Source: Crossaster papposus
Taxonomy: Eukaryota; Echinodermata; Asteroidea; Velatida; Solasteridae
Assembly: GCA_037893245.1 (NCBI GenBank)
Contig: JBAIAA010000009.1
Span: 806,001 to 870,000, forward strand
Length of the DNA: 64,000 nucleotides
Reading direction: 5' to 3'
Part shown: piece after piece, positions 1-10,796 of the stretch
Layout: every line of letters starts with the position of its first letter
Numbering within the stretch: position 1 is the first letter of the stretch
Notes under the pieces: generated by a model
Databases searched by the model: none
What the model was told of the DNA's origin: nothing
What the model saw: only the letters and a program-made list of their open reading frames with translations
Position numbers and translations under genes: made by a program

Positions 1-641
1 TGTTTAATTCCATACAATCATCATAGGTGGCATTTGTAGTGTTTACATGTTGCAAGCAAGCAAGCAAGCAAGCAGGCGAGCAAGATTCAACTATAGATAT
101 AAACAAGAAAAGAAAAATACAAATTTTGAGTTATGTGATATAAATCTATCGGGAACAAGTATATAAATTTATCAGTGGCGAGTATAAATAGCAAACAATT
201 TTCATCTTGCAATGTCAAAAAAGGCCTAATGACAAAAGGGAATGACTCTGATGGTACAAATTAATAGGCCAACTAATCACAAAATATGCTCTCAAATATC
301 TTCTTAAATTGTGCACAATCATTATAAAATAACTAAATAAATGTCAGTAAACTTACATTTGCTGAGCTTCCAAAGGGTGTCACATAAATGGCAAATTACA
401 AAGTGATGTCAAGCTACATAGGTGTGTCTGCATCTACAAGTAGGTGTGTAGTGAGTGTACTGTACATGTACAACATATGGGCATGTGGTCAAGAATATCC
501 AGAATGCTGACCACACCCCAAACAGCGCCCTCAATCATTAATAAACACTGTTTTGATGAATAATTATGCAAATAAGGCAAATAAAATAGACTAGCTACAA
601 GTGTCAAATTACATTTCCCTAAATGACATTCTGTCTGTAAC
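1..641. other. Unique left flank of the satellite array
   Basis: This AT-rich stretch shows no 217-bp periodicity and none of the monomer landmarks. I see no credible gene in it. It holds a GCAA microsatellite near its left end and a 12-bp palindrome, TGTACATGTACA, at 461-472. Monomer-like sequence starts abruptly around 641-644, where GGCGGCATATGCC begins. An open frame that crosses from the flank into the array on the minus strand (434-847) has no recognisable domain and is not treated as a gene. The segment is the only anchor here for locating the array in a genome. Confidence 0.85.
52..84. repeat. GCAA/CAAG tetranucleotide microsatellite
   Basis: About six tandem GCAA units run from 52, then the run decays through CAGGCGAGCAAG. 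It lies in the unique flank and is unrelated to the satellite monomer. It is a simple slippage-prone repeat with no evident function. Confidence 0.9.
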
Positions 642-3600
642 AGGCGGCATATGCCTATGTGGCAATACACGTGTATGTACAAACACATCAAAAAACATGG
701 CTGCGAATGAGGATATTTTTCTCTACATATATCTGAGCTGCGAACCTCAACGTTGTTGGAGAATGAAGAGACATTCACCACCTCCACATCTGAGCTAACA
801 TATCGCCAACAATTCTCACAGGAAGAGACCAAAACTGTGAGACTCATGCGTCAGGACACTGGCGGCATAGGCCTATGAGGCAATACATGTGTACATCCAT
901 ACACATAAGAAAACATGGCTGCGAATGAGGACCATTTTATCGACATATATCTGAGCTGCGAACCTCAACGTTGTTCGAGAATGAAGAGACATTCACCACC
1001 TCCACATCTGAGCTAACACATTGCCAAAATTATCACCGGAAGAGACCAAAACTTTGGGACTCATGCGTCAGGACACTGGCGGCATAGGCATATGTGGCAA
1101 TACAAGTGTACATACATACACATCAGAAAACATGGCTGCAAATGAGGATAATGTTCTCGACATATATCTGAGCTGCGAACCTCAACGTTGTTCGAGAATG
1201 AAGAGACACTCACCAGCTAGACATCCGAGCCAAAATATTGCCAAATTGCTCACTGGTACAAACCTAAACTGAGAAACTCATGCGTCAGGACACTGGCGGC
1301 ATATGCCTATGTGGCAATACACGTGTACATACAAACACATCAGAAAACATGGCTGCGAATGAGGATATTTGTATCGACATATATCTGAGCTGCGAACCTC
1401 AACGTTATTGGAGAATGAAGAGACATTCACCACCTCCACATCTGAGAAAAAATATTGCCAAATTTCTCACTGGAAAAAATAACAAACTGAGAGACTCATG
1501 CGTCAGGATACTTGAGGCATAGGCCTATGCGGCAATACACGGGTACATACATACTCATAAGAAAACATGGCTACGAATGAGGATAATTTTATGAACTTAT
1601 ATCTGAGCTGCGAACCTCAACGTAGTTCGAGAATGAAGAGACACTCGCCAGCTCACCATCTGAGCCACAATATTGCCAAATGTCTCACTGGAAAAAAACC
1701 AAACGGTGAGACCCATGCATCAGGACACTGGCGGCATAGGTTTATGCGGTAATGCGGAACCTCAACGTTGTTCGAGAATGAAGAGACATTCACCACCTCC
1801 ACATCTGAGCTAACACATCGCCAAAATTCTCACCGGAAGAGACCAAAACTTTGAGACTCATGCGTCAGGAAACTGGCGGCATAGGCCTATGAGGCAATAC
1901 ACGTGTACATCCATACACATAAGAAAACATGGCTGCGAATGAGGATAATTTGATGAACTTATATCTGAGCTGCGAACCTCAACGTAGTTCGAGAATGAAG
2001 AGACATTCACCACCTCCACATCTGAGCTAACACATCGCCAAAATTCTCACCGGAAGAGACCAAAACTTTGAGACTCATGCGTCAGGAAACTGGCGGCATA
2101 GGCCTATGAGGCAATACACATGTACATACATACACATCAGAAAACATGGCTGCGAATGAGGATAATGTTCTCGACATATATCTGGGCTGCGAACCTCAAC
2201 GTTGTTCGAGAATAAAGAGACATTCACCACCTCCACATCTGAGCTAACACATCGCCAAAATTCTCACCGGAAGAGACCAAAACTTTGAAACTCATGCGTC
2301 AGGATACTGGCGGCATAGGTCTATGTGGCAATACACGTGTACATACATACACATCAAAAAACATGGCTGCGAATGAGGATAATGTTCTCGACATATATCT
2401 GAGCTGCGAACCTCAACGTTGTTCGAGACTGAAAAGACATTCACCACCTCCACATCTGATATAACATATCGCCAAAAGTCTCACCGGAAGAGACCAAAAC
2501 TTTGAGTCTCATGCGTCAGGACACTGGCGGCATATGCCTATGTGGCGATACACATGTACATACATACACATCAGAAAACATGGCTGCGAATGAGGATAAT
2601 TCTTTCGACTTATATTTGAGCTGCGAGCCTCAACGCTGTTCGAGAATAAAGAGACACTCACCAGCCCGACATCTGAGCAAAAATATTGCCAAATTTATCA
2701 CTGGAAAAAATAACAAACTGAGAGACTCATTTGTCAGGATACTGGCGGCATAGGCCTATGCGGCAATACACGGGTACATACATACTCATTAGAAAACATG
2801 GCTGCGAATGAGAATAATTTTTCGACATATATCTGAGCTGCGAGCCTCAACGTTGTTCGAGAATGAAGATATACTCACCAGCTTGCCATCCGAGCCAAAA
2901 TATTGCCAAATTTCTCACTGGAAAAAACCAAACTGTGAGACCCATGCTTCAGGACACTGGCGGCATCAGCCTATGTAGCAATACACGTATACACGCATAA
3001 ACATAAGAAAACATGGCTGCGAATGAGGATAATTTTATGAACTTATATCTGCGCTGCGAACCTCAACGTAGTTCGAGAATGAAGAGACACTCGCCAGCTC
3101 AACATCTGAGCCAAAATATTGCCAAAATTCGCACTTGAAAAAACCCAAACTCTGAGACCCATGAGTCAGGACACTGGCGGCATAGGCCTATGCGGTAATA
3201 CACGTGTACATACATACACATCAGAAAACATGGATGCGAATGAGGATAATATTATCGACTTATATTTGAGCTGCGAACCTCAACGTTGTTCCAGAATGAA
3301 ACGACGCTCACCAGCTCGACATCTGAGCTAACATATTGCCAAATTTCGCACTGGAACAAACCTAAACTGCGAGACTCATGCGTCAGGACACTGGTGGCAT
3401 ATGCCTATGTGACAATTCACGTGTACATACAAATACATTAGAAAACAAGGCTGCGAATGAGGATATTTTTCTCGACATATATCTGAGCTGCGAACCTCAA
3501 CGTTGTTGGAAAATGAAGAGACATTCACCACCTCCACATCTGAGCTAACACATCGCCAAAATTCTCACCAGAAGAGACAACAACTTTGAAACTCATGCGT

Positions 3601-4287
3601 CAGGACACTGGCGGCATAGGCCTACGAGGCAATACACGTGTACATCCATACACATAAGAAAACATGGCTGCGAATGAGGACAATTTTCTCGACATATATC
3701 TGAGCTGCGAGCCTCAACGTTGTTTGAGAATGAAGAGACACTCACCAGCTCGACATCCGAGCCAAAATATTGCCAAATTTCTCACTGGAAAAACAAACAA
3801 ACTGAGAGACTCATGCGTCAGGATAATGGCGGCATAGGCCTATGTGGCAATACACGTGTACATACATATACATCAGAAAACATGGCTGCGAATGAGGATA
3901 ATGTTCTCGACATATATCTGAGCTGCGAACCTCAACGTTGTTCGAGAATGAAGAGACATACACCACCTCCACGTCTGAGCTAACACATCGCCAAAATTCT
4001 CACCGGAAGAGGACAAAACTTTGAGACTCATGCGTCAGGACACTGGCGGCAAAGGCCTATGAAACAATACACGTGTACATACATACACATAAGAAAACCT
4101 GGCTGCGAATGAGGATAATTTTGTCGACATATATCTGAGCTGCGAGCCTCAACGTTGTTCGAGAATGAAGAGACACACACCGGCTCGACATCTGAGCCAA
4201 AATATTGCCAAATTTCTCACTGGAACAAACCTAAACTGAGAGACTCATGCGTCAGGACACTGGCGACATAAGCCTATGTGGCACTAC
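642..4287 (+). repeat. Heterogeneous edge domain of the array (~17 monomers)
   Basis: Neighbouring monomers here differ strongly and no long higher-order period is evident. About half carry the divergent 'type B' 3' half (CACCTCCACATCTGAGC, then CACCGGAAGAGACC), for example near 770-840, 985-1065, 1785-1850, 2000-2070, 2220-2290, 2435-2505, 3525-3595 and 3960-4030. The rest carry the common 'type A' half (CCAGCTCGACATC, then TTGCCAAATTTCTCACTGG). A monomer near 1420-1460 joins a type B start to a type A end. Higher divergence at an array edge is what unequal-crossover models of satellites predict. Confidence 0.85.
1745..1765 (+). other. Monomer with ~72-bp internal deletion
   Basis: GGTAAT is joined directly to GCGGAACCTC around 1753/1754. 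The part from the CACGTG palindrome through the ATGGCTGCG and CTCGACATATAT landmarks is missing. The ATGG landmarks on either side (1567 and 1929) are 362 bp apart, against about 434 expected for two monomers. The array continues in normal phase afterwards. Confidence 0.85.
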
Positions 4288-7200
4288 ACGCGTACACGCA
4301 TAGACATAAGAAAACATGGCTGCGAATGAGGATAATGTTATGAACTTATATCTGAGATGTGAACCTCAACGTTGTTCGAGAATGAAGAGACACTCGCCAG
4401 CTCGACATCTGAGCCAAAATATTGCCAAATTTCTCACTGGAAAAAAACAAAACTGAGAGACTCATGCGTCAGCATACTGGCGGCATAGGCCTATGTGGCA
4501 ATACACGTGTACATACATACACATCAAAAAACATGGCTGCAAATGAGGATAATGTTCTCGACATATATCTGAGTTGCGAACCTCAACGTTGTTCGAGAAT
4601 GAAGAGACACTCGCCAGCTCGACATCTGAGCCAAAATATTTCAAAATTTCTCAATGGAAAAAAACCAAACTGTGAGATTCATGCGTCAGGATACTGGCGG
4701 CATAGGCCTATGAGGCAATACACGTGTACATACATACACATCAGAAAACATGGCTGCGAATGAGGATAATGTTCTCGACATATATCTGAGCTGCGAACCT
4801 CAACGCTGTTCGAGAATGAAGAGACACTCACTAGTCCGACATCTGAGCAAAATATTGCAAAATTTCTCACTGAAAAAAACAAAAAAACTGAGAGACTCAT
4901 GCGTCAGGATACTGGTGGCATAGGCCTATGCGGCAATACACGGGTACATACATTCACATAAGAAAACATGGCTGCGAATGAGGATAATTTTCTCGACATA
5001 TATCTGAGCTGCGAGCCTCAACGTTGTTCGAAAATGAAGATACACTCACCAGCTCGACATCGGAGCCAAAATATTGCCAAATTTCTCACTGGAAAACAAA
5101 ACAAATGAGAGACTCATGCGTCAGGATACTGGCGGCATAGGCCTTTGTGGCAATACACGTGTACATAAATACACATCAGAAAACATGGCTGCGAATGAGG
5201 ATAATTTTCTCGACATATATTTTAGCTGATAACCTCAACGTTGTTCGAGAATAAAGAGACATTCACCACCTCAACATCTGAGCTAACATATCGCCAAAAT
5301 TCTCACCGGAAGAGACCAAAACTTTAAGATTTATGCGTCAGGACACTGGCGACATATGCCTATGTGGCGATACACATGTACATACATACACATCAGAAAA
5401 CATTGCTGCGAATGAGGATAATGTTCTCGACATATATCTGAGCTGCGAACCTCAACGTTGTTCGAGAATGAAGAAACGCTCACCAGCTCGACATCCGAGC
5501 CAAAATATTGCCAAATTTCTCACTGGGAAAAAACAAACTGAGAGACTCATGCGTCAGGATACTGGCGACATAGGCCTATGAGGCAATAGACGTGTACATA
5601 CATATACATCAGAAAACATGGCTGCGAATGAGAATAATGTTCTCGACATATATCTGAGCTGCGAACCTCAACGTTGTTCGAGAATAAAGAGACATTCACA
5701 ACCTCCACAACTGAGCTAACACATCGCCAACATTATCACCGGAAGAGATCAAAACTTTGAGACTCATGCGTCAAGACACTGGCGGCATAGGCCTATGAGG
5801 CAATACACATGTACATCCATACACATAAGAAAACATGGCTGCGAATGAGGACAATTTTCTCGACATATATCTGAGCTTCGAGCCTCAACGTTGTTCGAGA
5901 ATGAAGAGACACTCACCAGCTCCACATCCGAGCTAAAATATTGCCAAATTTCTAACTGGAAAAACAAACAAACTGAGAGACTCATGCGTCAGGATACTGG
6001 CGGCATAGGCCTATAAGGCAATACACGTGTACATACATACACATCAGAAAACATGGCTGCGAATGAGGACAATGTTCTCGACATATATCTGAGCTGCGAA
6101 CCTCAACGTTGTTCGAGAATGAAGAGACACTCACCAGCTCGACATCCGAGCCAAAATATTGCCAAATTTCTCACTGGGAAAAAACAAACTGAGAAACTCA
6201 TGCGTCAGGATACTGGCGACATAGGCCTATGAGGCAATACACGCGTACACGCATAGACATAAGAAAACATGGCTGCGAATGAGGATAATGTTATGAACTT
6301 ATATCTGAGATGTGAACCTCAACGTTGTTCGAGAATGAAGAGACACTCGCCAGCTCGACATCTGAGCCAAAATATTGCCAAATTTCTCACTGGAAAAAAA
6401 CAAAACTGAGAGACTCATGCGTCAGGATACTGGCGGCATAGGCCTATGTGGCAATACACGTGTACATACATACACATCAAAAAACATGGCTGCAAATGAG
6501 GATAATGTTCTCGACATTTATCTGAGTTGCGAACCTCAACGTTGTTCGAGAATGAAGAGACACTCGCCAGCTCGACATCTGAGCCAAAATATTTCAAAAT
6601 TTCTCAATGGAAAAAAACCAAACTGTGAGATTCATGCGTCAGGATACTGGCGGCATAGGCCTATGAGGCAATACACGTGTACATACATACACATCAGAAA
6701 ACATGGCTGCGAATGAGGATAATGTTCTCGACATATATCTGAGCTGCGAACCTCAACGCTGTTCGAGAATGAAGAGACACTCACCAGTCCGAAATCTGAG
6801 CAAAATATTGCAAAATTTCTCACTGAAAAAAACAAAAAAACTGAGAGACTCATGCGTCAGGATACTGGTGGCATAGGCCTATGCGGCAATACACGGGTAC
6901 ATACATTCACATAAGAAAACATGGCTGCGAATGAGGATAATTTTCTCGACATATATCTGAGCTGCGAGCCTCAACGTTGTTCGAAAATGAAGATACACTC
7001 ACCAGCTCGACATCGGAGCCAAAATATTGCCAAATTTCTCACTGGAAAACAAAACAAATGAGAGACTCATGCGTCAGGATACTGGCGGCATAGGCCTTTG
7101 TGGCAATACACGTGTACATAAATACACATCAGAAAACATGGCTGCGAATGAGGATAATTTTCTCGACATATATCTTAGCTGATAACCTCAACGTTGTTCG

Positions 7201-8193
7201 AGAATGAAGAGACATTCACCACCTCAACATCTGAGCTAACATATCGCCAAAATTCTCACCGGAAGAGACCAAAACTTTAAGATTTATGCGTCAGGACACT
7301 GGCGACATATGCCTATGTGGCGATACACATGTACATACATACACATCAGAAAACATGGCTGCGAATGAGGATAATGTTCTCGACATATATCTGAGCTGCG
7401 AACCTCAACGTTGTTCGAGAATGAAGAGACACTCACCAGCTCGACATCCGAGCCAAAATATTGCCAAATTTCTCACTGGGAAAAAACAAACTGAGAGACT
7501 CATGCGTCAGGATACTGGCGACATAGGCCTATGAGGCAATACACGTGTACATACATATACATCAGAAAACATGGCTGCGAATGAGAATAATGTTCTCGAC
7601 ATATATCTGAGCTGCGAACCTCAACGTTGTTCGAGAATAAAGAGACATTCACAACCTCCACAACTGAGCTAACACATCGCCAACATTATCACCGGAAGAG
7701 ATCAAAACTTTGAGACTCATGCGTCAGGACACTGGCGGCATAGGCCTATGAGGCAATAAACATGTACATCCATACACATAAGAAAACATGGCTGCGAATG
7801 AGGACAATTTTCTCGACATATATCTGAGCTTCGAGCCTCAACGTTGTTCGAGAATGAAGAGACACTCACCAGCTCGACATCAGAGCCAAAATATTGCCAA
7901 ATTTCTAACTGGAAAAACAAACAAACTGAGAGACTCATGCGTCAGGATACTGGCGGCATAGGCCTATGAGGCAATACACGTGTACATACATACACATCAG
8001 AAAACATGGCTGCGAATGAGGACAATGTTCTCGACATATATCTGAGCTGCGAACCTCAACGTTGTTCGAGAATGAAGAGACACTCACCAGCTCGACATCC
8101 GAGCCAAAATGATGCCAAATTTCTCACTGGGAAAAAACAAACTGAGAAACTCATGCGTCAGGATACTGGCGACATAGGCCTATGAGTCAATAC
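4288..8193 (+). repeat. HOR family 1, super-unit S1 (two full 9-mers, 3,906 bp)
   Basis: Nine monomer classes (m1-m9) occur in fixed order twice, at 4288-6240 and 6241-8193, each 1,953 bp. Useful markers are ACGCGTACACGCATAGAC (m1), CATCAAAAAACATGG (m2), GGTGGCATAGG after an extra A-run (m3), ACGGGTACATACATTC (m4), GGCCTTTGTGG with TAGCTGATAACC (m4/m5), ACATATGCC with GGCGATAC (m5/m6), CACAACCTCCACAAC (m7), GAGCTTCGAGCC (m8) and TCACTGGGAAAAAAC (m9). m5 and m7 have the type B half. The two copies differ at m8 (CAGCTCCACATCCG against CAGCTCGACATCAG) and at m9 (AAAATATTGCC against AAAATGATGCC). The same alternation recurs in the following super-units. Confidence 0.9.
6410..6626 (+). repeat. Representative 217-bp satellite monomer
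   Basis: This monomer is defined from one GAGACTC to the next GAGATTC and measures exactly 217 bp. In order it holds a 12-bp palindrome CATAGGCCTATG (6437-6448, with a StuI site), the palindrome TACACGTGTA (6455-6464, CACGTG E-box core), an ATAC-rich stretch, an ATGGCTGC landmark, CAACGTTG (6537-6544), an inverted repeat GCTC-N7-GAGC (6570-6584) and the A-rich tract near the end. On the minus strand, TGGCTCAGATGT (6586-6575) and GGTTCGCAACTC (6535-6524) resemble tRNA-type A and B boxes whose starts lie 51 bp apart. The length is not a multiple of three. Confidence 0.9.
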
Positions 8194-10796
8194 ACGCGTA
8201 CACGCATAGACATAAGAAAACATGGCTGCGAATGAGGATAATGTTATGAACTTATATCTGAGATGTGAACCTCAACGTTGTTCGAGAATGAAGAGACACT
8301 CGCCAGCTCGACATCTGAGCCAAAATATTTCAAAATTTCTCAATGGAAAAAAACCAAACTGTGAGATTCATGCGTCAGGATACTGGCGGCATGGGCCTAT
8401 GAGGCAATACACGTGTACATACATACACATCAGAAAACATGGCTGCGAATGAGGATAATGTTCTCGACATATATCTGAGCTGCGAACCTCAACGCTGTTC
8501 GAGAATGAAGAGACACTCACCAGTCCGACATCTGAGCAAAATATTGCAAAATTTCTCACTGAAAAAAACTAAAAAACTGAGAGACTCATGCGTCAGGATA
8601 CTGGTGGCATAGGCCTATGCGGCAATACACGGGTACATACATTCACATAAGAAAACATGGCTGCGAATGAGGATAATTTTCTCGACATATATCTGAGCTG
8701 CGAGCCTCAACGTTGTTCGAAAATGAAGATACACTCACCAGCTCGACATCGGAGCCAAAATATTGCCAAATTTCTCACTGGAAAACAAAACAAATGAGAG
8801 ACTCATGCGTCAGGATACTGGCGGCATAGGCCTTTGTGGCAATACACGTGTACATAAATACACATCAGAAAACATGGCTGCGAATGAGGATAATTTTCTC
8901 GACATATATCTTAGCTGATAACCTCAACGTTGTTCGAAAATGAAGAGACATTCACCACCTCGACATCCGAGCCAAAATATTGCCAAATTTCTCACTGGGA
9001 AAAAACAAACTGATAGACTCATGCGTCAGGATACTGGCGACATAGGCCTATGAGGCAATACACGTGTACATACATATACATCAGAAAACATGGCTGCGAA
9101 TGAGAATAATGTTCTCGACATATATCTGAGCTGCGAACCTCAACGTTGTTCGAGAATAAAGAGACATTCACAACCTCCACAACTGAGCTAACACATCGCC
9201 AACATTATCACCGGAAGAGATCAAAACTTTGAGACTCATGCGTCAGGACACTGGCAGCATAGGCCTATGAGGCAATACACATGTACATCCATACACATAA
9301 GAAAACATGGCTGCGAATGAGGACAATTTTCTCGACATATATCTGAGCTTCGAGCCTCAACGTTGTTCGAGAATGAAGAGACACTCACCAGCTCCACATC
9401 CGAGCTAAAATATTGCCAAATTTCTAACTGGAAAAACAAACAAACTGAGAGACTCATGCGTCAGGATACTGGCGGCATAGGCCTATGAGGCAATACACGT
9501 GTACATACATACACATCAGAAAACATGGCTGCGAATGAGGACAATGTTCTCGACATATATCTGAGCTGCGAACCTCAACGTTGTTCGAGAATGAAGAGAC
9601 ACTCACCAGCTCGACATCCGAGCCAAAATATTGCCAAATTTCTCACTGGGAAAAAACAAACTGAGAAACTCATGCGTCAGGATACTGGCGACATAGGCCT
9701 ATGAGGCAATACACGCGTACACGCATAGACATAAGAAAACATGGCTGCGAATGAGGATAATGTTATGAACTTATATCTGAGATGTGAACCTCAACGTTGT
9801 TCGAGAATGAAGAGACACTCGCCAGCTCGACATCTGAGCCAAAATATTGCCAAATTTCTCACTGGAAAAAAACAAAACTGAGAGACTCATGCGTCAGGAT
9901 ACTGGCGGCATAGGCCTATGTGGCAATACACGTGTACATACATACACATCAAAAAACATGGCTGCAAATGAGGATAATGTTCTCGACATATATCTGAGTT
10001 GCGAACCTCAACGTTGTTCGAGAATGAAGAGACACTCACCAGCTCGACATCCGAGCCAAAATATTGCCAAATTTCTCACTGGAAAAAAACAAACTGAGAG
10101 ACTCATGCGTCAGGATACTGGCGACATAGGCCTATGAGGCAATACACGTGTACATACATATACATCAGAAAACATGGCTGCGAATGAGAATAATGTTCTC
10201 GACATATATCTGAGCTGCGAACCTCAACGTTGTTCGAGAATAAAGAGAAATTCACAACCTCCACAACTGAGCTAACACATCGCCAACATTATCACCGGAA
10301 GAGATCAAAACTTTGAGACTCATGCGTCAGGACACTGGCGGCATAGGCCTATGAGGCAATAAACATGTACATCCATACACATAAGAAAACATGGCTGCGA
10401 ATGAGGACAATTTTCTCGACATATATCTGAGCTTCGAGCCTCAACGTTGTTCGAGAATGAAGAGACACTCACCAGCTCGACATCAGAGCCAAAATATTGC
10501 CAAATTTCTAACTGGAAAAACAAACAAACTGAGAGACTCATGCGTCAGGATACTGGCGGCATAGGCCTATGAGGCAATACACGTGTACATACATACACAT
10601 CAGAAAACATGGCTGCGAATGAGGACAATGTTCTCGACATATATCTGAGCTGCGAACCTCAACGTTGTTCGAGAATGAAGAGACACTCACCAGCTCGACA
10701 TCCGAGCCAAAATGATGCCAAATTTCTCACTGGGAAAAAACAAACTGAGAAACTCATGCGTCAGGATACTGGCGACATAGGCCTATGAGGCAATAC
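8194..10796 (+). repeat. HOR family 1, super-unit S2 (7 + 5 monomers, 2,603 bp)
   Basis: The first part (8194-9712) has seven monomers. m1 and m2 are fused into one hybrid (m1 markers up to about 8264, m2 marker ATTTCAAAATTT at about 8328), and m5 and m6 are fused at about 8959-8962. The second part (9713-10796) has five: m1, an m2/m6 hybrid with its junction between about 10000 and 10035, then m7, m8 and m9. The second m9 carries the AAAATGATGCC variant (10712), matching its place in the alternating pattern. Confidence 0.9.

Noticed and set aside
461..472. TGTACATGTACA palindrome in the flank as a regulatory site
   Set aside because: It is a lone palindrome with no neighbouring gene or repeat of the motif; no support for function.
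434..847. 137-residue open frame on the minus strand across the flank/satellite junction
   Set aside because: Most of it is satellite sequence read backwards, with no recognisable domain and a cysteine-rich composition set by the repeat. The same frame recurs, broken, in other monomers.
6537..6555. CENP-B box-like sequence around TTGTTCGAGAATGAAG
   Set aside because: Only TTCG agrees; the required A and CGGG positions of the core are absent on both strands, so no centromere claim is based on it.
6431..6555. Plus-strand A box (TGGCGGCATAGG) and B box (GTTCGAGAA)
   Set aside because: The A box has two core mismatches, the B box lacks the final C, and they lie over 100 bp apart, much worse than the minus-strand pair.
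6524..6586. A genuine tRNA gene on the minus strand
   Set aside because: D- and T-arm-like stems are visible, but no acceptor stem or anticodon arm can be formed and the T loop has the wrong size. At most it is a tRNA-derived relic.
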